Shown here piece by piece: positions 25,301 to 41,038 of a stretch of DNA of 64,000 nucleotides (the stretch's first letter is position 1; the number at the start of each line of letters is the position of its first letter). Position numbers and translations under genes: made by a program. The stretch is from Eriocheir sinensis (taxonomy: Eukaryota > Arthropoda > Malacostraca > Decapoda > Varunidae). The stretch spans positions 4,737,610 to 4,801,609 of the forward strand of contig NC_066518.1 of assembly GCF_024679095.1 (NCBI RefSeq). Direction: 5' to 3'. A model generated the notes under the pieces. The model was not told the origin of the DNA. It saw only the letters and a list, made by a program, of their open reading frames with translations, and searched no databases.

Positions 25301-26740
25301 CAACTTTATCGCTCCAATACTCGTTCACCCTGTTGATCCACCTCACAGGTGGTCTTCCCCTGGCACCCCTTGCCTTGATCCTTCAATACACTTTCTTCAC
25401 AAATTTATTCTCATCCCATGTCCAAACCATCTCAGCGTATACCCATTTGACCACTCCACAATCTATTCCTTTTGCTGTAACACCCAAACCAAACCTCTCA
25501 TGTATGTACTCTATTCTGATAGGTTTCTATTTTAGAAGAGGTAGGTTACTGTTTTGATGGGGTTACATTACTACTCATTAGGTTAGGTTAGAGACAGTCA
25601 AGGTTTAAATCTTTTCAATGCAGTTTAACAATAAAAAATGATCACAAAGATTGATGATCATTCTGGACCATTGATGACAGTTAATTTTCCCGTAAATCTT
25701 AGGAATAGCAGCTCCTAGTGGGTGAGCATTTAGGGCACGGTGTGGTGGTAATTACAACATTTCTAGCACGTACGACAGGGTTTTGACAAGCGGACAGGCG
25801 TGTTTATGTCACAAGGGGTCTATTTTTTCACGAGGGCTCTTCCCTTTCTTCACCCTGGAGCTCGCAGTCTCATTGCCCATTGACTTGGAAGAAATCGTAA
25901 AGCCAGTATGGAAAAATACACCCCTTATGACATAAACACGCCTGTCCGCTTGTCAAAACCCCGTCGTACGTGCTTGAAATATTGTAATTACCACCACACC
26001 GTGCCCTAAACGCTCACCCGCTAGGAGCCGCCATTCCGAAGATTTACCGTATTTTCCCACCTCCGTTTAGGTTTCCTTATTATTCTTTTACCTGGCGTAA
26101 GCACAGATTGGAATGCCATGATAAAATTGACCAACAAACTGGAGGTCATCAACAGCAACAGCGTGATCCATTTTACTTGTTACTTGTTACTTGTGTTTCT
26201 TATTTATCTGGTCCCACTTCCGCCGAAGCGCTCTGCAGGACCCACATATTTTAATTCATTAAATTTTCAATATTGAACACAACTTAAACATAACCATGAC
26301 CAGCATGTTAAAACCTTGTGAGAAGTGGCACCCCCCTTATAAGCACTACCCCATTTCCCTCACAAGTCATCACTAGGAAAGCAATCACCACTAGGCAAGA
26401 CAACCCGCCATGCATAGGGCCAAGCAGGTACTAGGAAAATTTATACACTATGACAATTCACAACCACAAACCCGCTCAACATTTCCTTAAGTATGCACTA
26501 AATGGAATAGCAAGTATGTAAAAAATCACCTGACATATCGTACAGGGTCAAGCAGGCAACCCGCCCCCCTCCACCCCCCCCACGCGTCCTGTAACCTTGC
26601 CAACAGAACTACAAGTGAATATGAAGACACAAGACACTCCATACCTCTCCTACAGTACACGAAGAAGGCACGAAATGTATAAATAGAATGATGACGAGCA
26701 GGTAATAGGGGCTGATCCTTGGCACTCCGGGAAGAGCCAT
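20200..26740 (-). CDS. Small type I membrane protein with one EGF-like module (three exons)
   Basis: Assembled from three minus-strand exons: 26740-26645, 22671-22518 and 20414-20200, giving about 154 aa. Exon 1 encodes a hydrophobic signal peptide (MALPGVPRISPYYLLVIILF onward, ending near SSC) and stops at a GT donor in phase 0. Exon 2 follows a T-rich tract plus CAG and encodes six cysteines spaced C-x7-C-x5-C-x9-C-x1-C-x12-C, the EGF-like order with C4-x-C5, then a Pro-rich linker; it ends in phase 1. Exon 3 follows TTCACAG and encodes a hydrophobic helix (about residues 88-111), HRK on the cytoplasmic side, and an acidic tail ending NPIV. All phases agree. A second in-frame ATG lies 19 codons upstream, but the chosen one has A at -3 and G at +4 and puts the hydrophobic core near the N-terminus. 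Expected at the cell surface or in the secretory path. I do not recognise the family. Extra exons in the 4-kb first intron cannot be excluded. Confidence 0.72.
20932..21003. repeat. (ACT)n trinucleotide repeat
   Basis: Two runs of ACT/TAC units split by a short insert; in intron 2 of the EGF/TM gene. Confidence 0.85.
22518..22671 (-). CDS. EGF/TM gene exon 2 (EGF-like module)
   Basis: 154-nt exon between a T8-CCAG acceptor and a CCACCAG/GTAGGC donor. It encodes the whole cysteine-rich module and a linker with four consecutive prolines. The module contains NET, a possible N-glycosylation site. Confidence 0.75.
23950..24828. mobile_element. Possible TTAA-flanked element, weak TIRs
   Basis: TTAA at 23946-23949 and 24829-24832 bracket 879 bp that begin CCCCATTAA and end TTAAGGGG. 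This fits a piggyBac-type TTAA duplication, but the shared terminus is short. No transposase was seen. Confidence 0.45.
25205..25535 (-). pseudogene. Non-LTR retrotransposon C-terminus remnant
   Basis: The minus-strand frame reads EMVWTWDENKFVKKVY, a stop, then RIKARGARGRPPVRWINRV and NREKWRHLCCGHPL ending in TAG. This arrangement (GRPPxRW, then an R-x-x-W motif near the stop) is typical of LINE ORF ends. One internal stop is present. Confidence 0.65.
25691..26049. mobile_element. 359-bp foldback element
   Basis: Two arms of about 140 bp are reverse complements at over 90 percent, from CGTAAATCTT to AAGATTTACCG; shared inner blocks include TTAGGGCACGGTGTGGTGGT and CAAGCGGACAGGCGTGTTTA. The spacer is about 80 bp. 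It lies in intron 1 of the EGF/TM gene. Confidence 0.85.
26645..26740 (-). CDS. EGF/TM gene exon 1 (signal peptide)
   Basis: Coding part of the first exon: 32 codons ending GTA GGA GAG before a GTATGG donor. The frame is open further upstream to an alternative ATG at 26797, which would give a 19-residue N-terminal extension rich in W, R and D that is atypical for a signal peptide. Confidence 0.65.
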
Positions 26741-26924
26741 TCTGGTTGTGCTTGACCAGAACCACCTGTCTTGGTCCTCCAGCCAGAACCTCTTCATGTC
26801 CCGGGCCTCCTCCTCCTCCTCTGTCCTTGTCTGTCCCCCTCAGTGAAGCAGGACCATCAGGGCGACTAGGGTGTCATGAAGGGTCCAGCGGATGTGAGGG
26901 CTGAGTGAGGGGTCCCCGAGTTCT

Positions 26925-27320
26925 TCTTCCTCTTCTTTTGACTTGTATTGCTCCTCTTCCTCCTCCTCTTCTGCTTGTTCTCACGTACACTTCTTATTGT
27001 GACTTGTATTCCTCCTCTTGGTACTTTCTTCTGCTTGTTCACACGTGTATATACTTCTTTTGACTTCTATTCCTCCTCCTCTTCTTGGTACGTTCTTCTG
27101 CTTGTTAATTCACCTTCTTTTGGCTTGTATTGCTTTATATCTTCTTTGTATTCCCTGCTGCTTATTCATACACTTCTTTTGAGTTGTATATTGCTTTGTA
27201 TCTTCTGCTGATTAACACGCAATTCTTATTTTGACTTGTATTAATTAATTTGTATCGCTTCGTATATGTATGTCCTCCTCCTCTTCTCCTAATTCACACA
27301 CTTTGCTTCTTAAGTTGCCT
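26925..27320 (+). repeat. Degenerate pyrimidine-rich minisatellite
   Basis: Units of roughly 55-65 bp repeat CTTCTTTTGACTTGTATT, CCTCCTCTTC and TTCTGCTTGTT blocks with drift. It lies upstream of exon 1 of the EGF/TM gene. The open frame across it is a product of the repeat. Confidence 0.65.
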
Positions 27321-27699
27321 TTGCTTCATCTTTTCTCTTTAGATTGTACTATTGCACTGATTTTCGTCATTTGTTAGTGAGTGAGGGATTGCTGAGGGTG
27401 AGGGATATAGGGGTCTCAGCCGCGGTCTATATGCGGGTCAACCTTTTCCTTAATCAGTCTCCCTTCCTCTCCATCCATTTATGGTTGTAAAAATAATACC
27501 AAATACATACTAAGGCAACAAAAGAGGAAGCTAATGATAGTCAGTCATCAGATTGTGTAAAGATGAAATTTAAGGCAAAATAACGTAAAAGTCGGGCTCC
27601 ATGGCATTATTTAAAACTGCACTGAACGGTCTCAGCATTAATAAGATCACTGGATGTTTCAACGTTAATGTAAAGGTGTATAAGCTTTAATAGTGTGAG

Positions 27700-27950
27700 T
27701 CGAGGGGTGTTGTCAGGGTAACCAGCTGGCGAAAAAAAACGCACAATTTGACAACCTCACGAGTGTTGTCACTGTGAAGGTCTTGCCGCTGCGCCATGTT
27801 TGTAGGGGAGCCTCAAAAACTTTCTCTGCCATGGCCGAAGAGCCGCTGATTATTGAAGATGCAGAGAGAAAACTGTTATATGGACTTCAGGGAATTAAGA
27901 GTTGAGACAAGTGTTGAGAATGTGCTTCCAGATGAGGTTAAGTGTTTCTC
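27700..27950 (+). promoter_or_regulatory. Possible promoter / first-exon region
   Basis: A locally CpG-richer stretch with GCCGCTGCGCCATGTTTG (YY1-like) and a short frame from 27831 (MAEEPLIIEDAERKLLYGLQ...). The frame ends after 24 codons and no good donor keeps it open. It could be a first exon for a plus-strand gene or chance. Confidence 0.25.
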
Positions 27951-28582
27951 CGGTTGACGTCAAGTATAGTAATTAATGCAAAATTCAACACTCACCTGTT
28001 AACTCATTAGGGAGCCTATTGTTCCTCCCCTCTTCTTCTTTTTTCATTCTTCTTTCTTTACTGTCATTGTCTCTCTTATTTTACATATGATTGATTGATT
28101 GATTGATGATTTTTGTTGCTGTTCATCGAGGAATCCATGCATCCTTGAGTCTACATCATTTTTTCCCCTTTCATGGATCTCAATGAATAATAAGATTAAG
28201 AATAAGAATTATAAGAATAGATGTCGCATAAGGCGAAGATCGAGGGAGGCCTATACACCTGTCATCAAAGTTATAATTAACTCTGTGGTCATCACTCATC
28301 AGTCATAACAATTAGGATGTGTCCATATATGCAAAGCCATGAAGTATTTTGAAACATATATATTCAATTAGTTAGGAGATATAACAGCCTTAATTAAATT
28401 TACCTTGCAAGCTTCATTTGTTGCGCAAGGACGAGATCATCTTAATTTGCTGCCCACGTCCTGCGCATGGGGGGGGATACCATGCAAGATCCTGGGAATA
28501 CCGGATTATTGCAGTACAGCATCTCGCATCTTTTTTTATGTAGAGGGCAGTTTGAGTACTTGCAAAGATCGAGCGAGGCAGC

Positions 28583-28587
<5 letters not shown>

Positions 28588-28674
<87 letters not shown>
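28588..28674. repeat. (GA)n microsatellite
   Basis: About 43 GA units; frames with RERERE are artefacts. Confidence 0.95.
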
Positions 28675-28679
<5 letters not shown>

Positions 28680-30059
28680 ATCGCGTTTATAGTATTATTT
28701 TTTTTATTGCACTAATAATTAAGTTAGATGTAAAAATAGATGTAAAACTAATAATGTTACACAAAGCTAACTAAAGGTTATGAAATGAAGCATAGTGTTG
28801 TGTGGTTTAAGCAGAAAATTTGTATATACTACCTGGCTATACCTGAACGTAATATGTGTGGCGCTCGCCGATCCACGTGGAAATTATTACCGGATTATCT
28901 TTGGAGTGCGCGAGGGGATTACAGGAGGCAACTTATAGGAGTGATGATCTGAATCCCATAGGAACTGATAAGCGTTGCTCTTATGACTCTAAAGGGCGTT
29001 TCTGAAGAAAATTCAATTAACGTGCAGCACAGATCGAGGTAGCGAGTTTGCACAACACAATGTACCGTACATACGTATAGGCTTAAAAGTTAAAAGTCAG
29101 TCCACACACTTGTTACGCAAACATCGAATTAACTAGGAAACGCGAGATCAAGGGACAGCGAACAGTACGTTGAAGCGTTATGGCAAACTTATATCGACTT
29201 ATTAGTAATACACGAACTGCAGACTGAGGTTATTGCGTTTCCACAACTCAAGATACACGTACTCATCAGCACACCACAAACATAAAAATATAGTTCAAGA
29301 ATAGCAGAAACAGGCAAATAAGTTATAGGTGGGTGATCAGCAAGGACTACTTTATAAGCCTCGCGTCTCGAGCTGGCGTTCAAAATCCTGGTGGTTGTTG
29401 GGGAAAAAAAGATTCGCGATGCATCAATGTAGTACTGATTCGCCCGAAGTGGGAAGACCCTTGAAAATTAACAAATAAAACTATAACTTCGCTGGTAAAA
29501 ACCGTATGGCCATGGACTACAGGTTCAATCTTCCTCCAAGGGTTCAATCCCCGGCGTCGAACAATCTTTATTTTCCTCCGGGTTTAATTAATTTATCATG
29601 TGTTTCGTGACAATGAGCTAAGGTTTGATGAGTGGAAATGTCTCCCAATGCTGGCCTCTCCTCAACCTTGGTAGCTACAACACAATCTTTTATTTTAAGA
29701 GCTTAGAGATTTTTAAGTTTTGCGGTTGAATCGAGTTTAGTTGAGTTGACGGTCGAGGGTTTCGCCTTTGTAACGGCACTCAATAATGTAGCTCTTCACT
29801 GTCTGGGTCTGTTGTTTCCCTCTTTTTCTTTCCTTCTTTCTTCTCTTATCATCCAAAATTTATGTATCGGTAAAGATATGAATGTGGCTTTGGGCTCTGG
29901 CTGATCCTAACGACAGTGCACAAGTCCTTACAACGGCGCTCTTGCTTTAAATTAATTACCTCTCCTGTCAGATCCGAATGAGACACTATTATCTCTCTCT
30001 CTGGCTATATATTTCAGAAAGCTTATTTTTTCTGGGTTCATTAGTGTTGTAAAAGTGGG

Positions 30060-32005
30060 TGTGAGCTCGGCGCCTCCATCCCGAGCCGAGCTAGTCCGTG
30101 GGCCACCCTCACAAAATAGCTCTAGAAAACAAGTTTCGTCGGGCATATGTCCTATATTTCACTCACTGCTATTGTTTCAACACTTTATCCTGAAGCTTAA
30201 CCAAAATACTTGCACATTAACATCATCTATGGCAATTTGTGTTTAACGCCTTCGTTTTAAAGTTACAGGATGTTTAAATACGAAAATTGATCAATTTTTT
30301 GGTCCTGATCTGAACATCAGGATGGTTGCAAATTACTCTAAAATACAAGCCGAACAATGTAGATTCAGACAACATTGGGCTAATGTTAACTATTTGACCT
30401 ATAAAAACAGTCATAGTTATGCATGCTGTCATGAAAATACCATTTGCATCGTATTTTTGCTTAAACAAGTTGTACAGCCTAAACAGTTGCCATTAGACAA
30501 AGACTGTCTTAATGTAATTTGTTTGTCTTGTAAAGTAGAGTAATTTGCGACCATCCTGAAAGTCTCTACCATGATATTCAGATCAGGAACAAAGGTTGAT
30601 TCCAGTTAATTACAGGATGTTTAAATAAGAAAATTCATTGAATCAGTCATTGTTCCTAATCTGAATATCATGGTAGGGACTTGGATGGTTGCAAATTACT
30701 CTACTTTACAAGACAAACAAATAACAATAAGACAGACTTTGTCTAAGGGCAACTGTTTAGGCTGTACAACTTGTTTAAGCAAAATACGATGCAAATGGTA
30801 TTTTCATGACAGCATGCATAACTGACTGTTTTTATAGGTCAAATAGTTAACATTAGCCCAATGTTGTCTGAATATAAATTGTTTGTCTTGTATTTTAGAG
30901 TAATTTGCAACCATCCTGATGTCTCTACCTTTATTTTCAGATCAGGACCAAAGGCTGGATCAATTTTCGTATTTAAGCATCCTGTAACTTTAAAACGAAG
31001 GCGTTAAACACAAATTGCCATAGATGAAAAGTGCTTGAGTTGCTTTTCCTATCACTTAACGTGTAATACTATTTTATACATACCAGTTTTTTATATTATT
31101 ATTTCGTAAACGTGCACATATAACTGGTTAAGCTCCTTGAGACTAGCTTCTATGCAATATTACGAAAGTGTACGATATCTGATGGTGGCCCACGGACTAA
31201 TAGGTAACATTACGTCAATGTGATCCTAAGAAAAGATTTACTACAAAAATTTATCCTGCCACCGCCAGCAAGGTGGGCAGGTGCCTGATGCACATTCGGT
31301 CTCATGTCAAGTACAACAAATGTAAAAATAAACATACAAGTAATTTGTTCTAACAAATTCCCAAAGTCGCAAGGCCATTTCAAAATTATATGGATTATAT
31401 TTACTAACATTACGGTCTTCTGTCTTCTTAAAAAAACGAGAATAGTCCCGTGAGTCGAAATATTCATCAGAACGAACAGGCAAGGCGTTTGTTTACAGTT
31501 AATATTAAAACCTTATTAGAATAGGTACGTAAATATTTTTTTGTATAAATAAAACTACATATATTTGACATACTTTATTTGTGCTTTTTTATTCAATTCA
31601 ATATTCATTAAAGCATTAAAAAAAAAAAAATATTGAATTTAATTTAGTCAGCCATAAAAGTACATTTTCTTTGGCGCTTTTAAGCATTAGAGAATACCAC
31701 AAGTTTTTGTGGAATACTATCCTATTCATATAAAAAAATAGATTTTAATATGCTATTATTTCGTAAACGTGCAAGTAAAACTAGTTAAGCTCCTCGAAAC
31801 TAGCTTCTATGTAATAAAACCTATTATATCCTGAAGAAAACGAGCGCTGCGGAATGATGCCCGACGAAAGTGTAAGATATTCCAGGGTGGCCCACGGACT
31901 AAGCCGGTGCTGTATGACCTCGCAGCCGCAAAATAGCTCGCAGAGAGAGGTTTAACTTGCATACATATCCTATATTTCACTCACTGCTATTGTTTACTTG
32001 TCCTG
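30060..32005. repeat. Duplicated and rearranged segments around the palindrome
   Basis: CCTATATTTCACTCACTGCT occurs at about 30149 and 31968 in the same orientation with CAAAATAGCTC upstream of each. TATTTCGTAAACGTGCA...AAGCTCCT occurs at about 31100 and 31755. GTGGCCCACGGACTA occurs at about 31185 and 31890 and, inverted, at about 30090. No gene was seen here. Confidence 0.65.
30211..31035. mobile_element. About 800-bp palindromic element
   Basis: Left arm from CATCTATGGCAATTTGTG and right arm ending CACAAATTGCCATAGATG; arms of nearly 390 bp are reverse complements with few differences. A subterminal TTACAGGATGTTTAAATA block also occurs near the centre. Apparent frames at 30274-30543 are arm sequence. 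Confidence 0.85.
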
Positions 32006-32485
32006 TTTCGGCTCCAATACACGTCACAAACATCATAGAAATATTTTTAGTCAAGAGAAGGGTTTACAACAAACGAATAGGGCAGATTTTAGACAGAATT
32101 ACCCCCTCATTAATGTTCACTCAGTTCTTGCATGTTTGGTCTGTTGGTCTGGTGTGTTGTTATTTTGCGGGTAATATCAACCATCGCAAAGATCACAAGT
32201 GGACAAACTAGACCAAAACCAGACAAATTAATACGTTTTCTTACTGTGCCATGCGTAGTGGGAAGCAGAGCGACTTAATTTTCCGAGGAGGTATTTCGCG
32301 CAACACCGGGCCAGCGTGAGCAACACCTCTCTGTTTATTGTGTAAATAGTAATGTAACACAACCCAAGTTAAATATTTGGCTCCTGTGTGTACATATCAG
32401 GACAAACAACTGTGATCTGGCAGTCTAGAGAAGATATTATACTAGAATCTATAATTTACCGGCATTCTTTTATCTTCCTCCCTAT

Positions 32486-32672
32486 CACCGTTTTGTCATT
32501 CCTTGTGTTCTTTGCTTTCTCCTTCCTTCATTTTTTCTTTATATTTCCATTTTCCTTCTGCTTATTCTTTGCATTCTTTTCTCTTCCTTCCCATCACCGT
32601 TTTGTCATTCCTTGTGTTCTTTGCTTTCTCCTTCCTTCATTTTTTCTTTATATTTCCATTTTCCTTCCTTAA
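32486..32672 (+). repeat. Tandem duplication of about 75 bp (period about 110 bp)
   Basis: The block CACCGTTTTGTCATTCCTTG through TTCCATTTTCCTTC is present twice, almost unchanged. The open frames over it are low-complexity products of the repeat. Confidence 0.75.
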
Positions 32673-32769
32673 TATCCCTTCCCTTCTTCGTATCTGCTTA
32701 CCTATATACTGGTACTGTTCTTGTAGTTTTATTGGTGCTATTCTAACATTTCCACTGGTGCCATTGGTA

Positions 32770-33212
32770 GATGTGTAGTTTAGCTCCACCACCTCAAACT
32801 ACCATATATACCTTCATATTATGGTTATAGAGTAGATGTGTAGTTTAGCTCCACCACCTCAAACTACCATATACCTTCATATTATGGTTATAGGGTAGAT
32901 GTGTAGTTTAGCTCCACCACCTCAAACTACCATACATCTTCATATTATGGTTATAGGGTAGATGTGTAGTTTAGCTCCACCACCTCAAACTACCATACAC
33001 CTTCACATTATGGTTATAGGGTAGATGTGTAGTTTAGCTCCACCACCTCCAACTACCATACACCTTCATATTATGGTTATAGAGTAGATGTGTAGTTTAG
33101 CTCCACCACCTCAAACTACCATATACCTTCATATTATGGTTATAGGGTAGATGTGTAGTTTAGCTCCACCACCTCAAACTACCATACACCTTCACATTAT
33201 GGTTATAGGGGG
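32770..33212 (+). repeat. Minisatellite, about 62-bp unit, seven copies
   Basis: Each unit contains TAGATGTGTAGTTTAGCTCC, ACCACCTC and TTATGGTTATAG. The copies are nearly identical, so the array is young. Confidence 0.9.
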
Positions 33213-33216
33213 AAAA

Positions 33217-33640
33217 AATAAGAAACAAAATATGCCCTTTAACCATAATAAATAAGAAACAACATGCCCTTTAACCATAATAAATAAGAAACAACATGCC
33301 CTTTAACCATAATAAATAAGAAACAACATGCCCTTTAACCATAATAAATAAGAAACAAAACATGCCCTTTAACCATAATAAATAAGAAACAACATGCCCT
33401 TTAACCATAATAAATAAGAAACAAAACATGCCCTAAAACCATAATAAATAAGAAACAAAACATGCCCTTTAACCATAATAAATAAGAAACAACATGCCCT
33501 TTAACCATAATAAATAAGAAACAACATGCCTTTTAACCATATTAAATAAGAAACAAAACATGCCCTTTAACCATAATAAATAAGAAACAACATGCCCTTT
33601 AACCATAATAATTAAGAAACAAAACATAACATTTAACAAT
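33217..33640 (+). repeat. Minisatellite, about 29-31-bp unit, about 14 copies
   Basis: Unit AATAAGAAACAACATGCCCT plus TTAACCATA, with a two-base length variant (AACAAAACATG). It directly abuts the preceding array. Confidence 0.9.
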
Positions 33641-34177
33641 AATATTAACCTGAATTAACCCAGCCCTGGCAAACCTAACACAACCATACCAACGGCGCTG
33701 ATGGGCCATATTACAAGTCCAACCTGGGAAGTTTGGGGTTTACTCACCTGGTTTACTCACCCTACAGTCCCCTACAGAGTTATTCATCCCGACCTTTGTA
33801 GGGACCCAAAACTTCTCGGGTTTGACTTGTAATACGGCCCAGAGACTCTGCAGTGCTCAATAAATTGCCACTACATTCATTGATTTTTGCATTCATTAGT
33901 GTGAAAATCAATGTCTGTGAGTAAGGAGCCATGCTATTGTTTGGATGGATTAGGATAAACCAGAATATTTTCCAATATTTTTTTTTTAAGGATGTATATA
34001 CATTTTTTTCTACGGTCCTTGGCATGATGCTTACTACTGCCTGCCTATATCTCCTATATGGCATAGGTGTTGGTTTATAAATTATACTGCAGAAAATGTT
34101 TAGCTTGTTACCTTCTTAATTTTTTTTGCTCAGTTTGATTCCTATTTTGCAGAGAATCACAGTAAAAACAGTCCACA

Positions 34178-38042
<3,865 letters not shown>

Positions 38043-38865
38043 TGTTGTTAATAGACCATATTGGCTATCAGTCCACCTCTTCGCCACTTGAGGACCCTTG
38101 TGTGCGCTCCATGGCAATGGTGAGGCTTTACCCATTATTTTTCAACTATTTACAGTTTTGATACTGCCTACCACTGCACTATGTATGTAAATCATTTATT
38201 TTAAGACCGGAGGTCAAAATAGTCACACCTTCAGAAATAATACCCAACTAACATCAAGTTAAATTATATTAGAGATGCCAGAAAGGAAAATATACAGCCA
38301 TAGCCAAAATATTCCGGAGGCAAAACATCTCATGTTGCCTTCTTCCATTCATGAGATAGATATGGACCTGCGTACATTCAGTAATCAATGGTCAAGTTTA
38401 CAATAAACAGATGCCAACCTCTTAACCTACGAGCAGTTGGTAATAGTATATGTTATCTCCCTACCAACAGGTACTGTGTTTGGGCATTTGACTCCAAATA
38501 ATAACTTGTATAGAACCAGGCTCACTAGGGTAAGTACCTCCTAGACACATCACTGGATGGACGAGTGTGGCACTGTGTGTAAAGCCAATATGCTCTATTG
38601 ATGACTTGTACAGACATGATTCCTTACTCATCAGTAAGTCGTGTATATTATTGTAAGATTTTTAAGTATACATTATAAATGAAAAAATGTAAATTTTGTT
38701 TTACTCTTTGCCTTTGAATATTTATTAAAAAAAAAATGTTTTCTACATTCAACTTACTTTTCTGTTAATCCCCTCCTACTCTTCCTCACACCGAATAGAA
38801 AAATGTTGATGAAGGGAAGTCAGAGGCTACAGAAGAAGGAACCTGAAATGTTCTATATATATATA

Positions 38866-38869
<4 letters not shown>

Positions 38870-38960
<91 letters not shown>
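38870..38960. repeat. (TA)n microsatellite
   Basis: About 45 units, directly abutting the CAGTCATACC terminus of the nested transposon region. Confidence 0.95.
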
Positions 38961-38963
<3 letters not shown>

Positions 38964-39686
38964 TCATACCTTGGTTTACGAGTTTAATTCGTTCTGGAAT
39001 TTTGCTAGCACACCAAAACACTCGTAAACTAAAATGAATTTCCCCATTGAAATTAATGTAAAACCCATAATACATCCCATATCTCAAAATAATATTTATA
39101 TAAAAATCATTTTACATGTTATTTAATAGAATTAAAGTAATTTTACTAATAAATAGCCATGATAAATAACATAAAACACAAATCAATGTGTTATGGTTGT
39201 TACGGAAACTCCCGCAACCGCTAATTACGCTCGAGGTGTAGGCTTCGCATCGGGGTTTAGCAGCCGCAGTTTCCCTATTCTCGAGGCACTGGAACTATGT
39301 TTGACCACCATCGTGAAGCTAACCCAACGTATTGTCCAAGATGGAGGGTGAACAGTCAGTCATGTCTAGGAGGGCATACAAGTCGCTGAGGCTCGCACCC
39401 CATTCCTGTTGCGAGCATAGTATCTGCCATTCCTGTTTTGTTCTTTGCAGCACCATCTCATTTAATCAGCTTTCTTGGGAACATTGTTAAACCACAAAGA
39501 ATGCACACTGTAGTGCTGAAAACACTTAAGATCGCACACCAAAGCACAAATGCGATCGGACATGAGTGCACAGATGTTATCTCTACAAGTTTACAACGTG
39601 GACCGAGACTCGGGTCACCAACTTGCCACTGTTTCCTTCAAATACAGAACGTCATTTGTTCCCTATTTGGCTGTTTCAATGATTAA

Positions 39687-40287
39687 CCCTTTCATTGCTA
39701 AACGCTTGCAGCGGGTGTTGCTGGTGGCGCTAAACGCTCACTGCAAGCTCCACCTGCACTCAAATCTCCCGTGTATGAGAGTGTTCCAGCACTAATTCTC
39801 ACAACACAGGATTGCCAATTGAGTGGGTTCTTCACTAAATTTAGTGGAAAATCATATCAGCCCAGTGTGGCAAATCTACGGACGAGTAACTGGTGGATGT
39901 TCTTACCCAATATAGCAGCATTTTTGCATAGCTTCACCTATCACCTGACTTATTCTTTGACCAAATAGTTGTAAATATTGCAGTTGGCAATACTCCCTTG
40001 CCAGAATCTGAAAAAGAGATGTCCGCAGTTACCTCAATATGGCTGATCATCCCGCATGCACCGACATAGTGTTGACATTCAACACTCCCTGAACGTGCAT
40101 GTACGTTTGCAAGAGAGGCATACATAACCGACTCCTATAGATCTGGACCTCCTCTTTCCAGTGGTGTTTTTGGTTTTTAGCTGTGATGAATAGTTTTTGA
40201 GATACAGAGGTTAAAAGAACCCCCCCATTGGGCTCCCCGACTGCACCTGAGGGGATAGTCGCGTCCAGACTGCGCGCAAGGAAAGGG
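39687..40287. mobile_element. piggyBac-like MITE with TTAA target duplication
   Basis: 601 bp bounded by TTAA (39683-39686 and 40288-40291). The ends are inverted: CCCTTTCATTGC on the left and CCCTTTCCTTGC reversed on the right. piggyBac elements duplicate TTAA and begin with CCC/CCY, which fits. No transposase inside. Confidence 0.7.
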
Positions 40288-40726
40288 TTAATCAGATAAA
40301 ATTTATTATTTTAAAACTGTAGTGAGCGCATTTTTCGGTGAACCACAAAACCAGTCCATAAAATTATGTTTGCCAAGGGTCGTCCTGAAATACGTGTAAA
40401 ATACGCGTTGTAACGTCCCTCCCCCTTCCTCCTGCCTTCACCATCAGTGGCTGTCAGTCATGGCAGGGTAGAGAAATTTTAGGATTACCACCTGTTCCTT
40501 AAAATATTGATTGTATTGTATTGTACTGTATTGGAGAATGGGATGTTGCATTCCTTATTTTTTTTTAGCTCACGGTGGTAACCCTAACTGAGACTATTCC
40601 CACTGTTTTCCGCTTGGAGCACTCTCATCTTGGAGCGAACAAAGGGAACCCACGCTCACATCTTCGACTTGTACAAAGAGACACGCCAGTCCTTGTCGAA
40701 ACACCAACTCCCTCCCCCAATCTCGG

Positions 40727-41038
40727 CCTGTAGCACCGGCAGGTTTTCTTCAAGGGCATGGTGGTCGGCCCAAACCCGTCATGGCGCAGGCAATTTGCTT
40801 ATAGCGGCACCAGTTATGCTTGGCTCATGCTGCCCCCCGGAACTCATTCTTGATTCACTGGACGTTTTTTTCTGGAGTCTGGGTTGATGGTTGGTCTTCT
40901 GGACAGCATGTGGGTAGTCTTAGGCCACTCGGCGGTGACTGAAAAATCCCAGGTGGTAGCATGGGGATTTGAACCGACGATGTCCACGGCGCCGTGAATG
41001 CTAGGCCCGCACACTAACCACTCAGCCACCGCCTACCC
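40727..41038 (-). repeat. tRNA-derived SINE, second family, full head
   Basis: On the minus strand: GGTGGCTGAGTGGTTAGTGT (A-box), GGTTCAAATCCCC (B-box), then CCACCTGGGATTTTTCAGTC and a body shared with 62611-62869. The head looks like a serine/leucine-type tRNA. It sits inside the larger nest at 38960-41360. Confidence 0.75.

Noticed and set aside
30274..30543. Overlapping frames on both strands
   Set aside because: They lie wholly in an arm of the 800-bp palindrome and have no coding features.
32770..33640. CRISPR-like array
   Set aside because: Units are contiguous with no unique spacers, and the genome is eukaryotic.
40944..41035. tRNA gene on the minus strand
   Set aside because: A- and B-boxes are present, but the acceptor stem does not pair well and the sequence runs into a SINE body shared with another locus.
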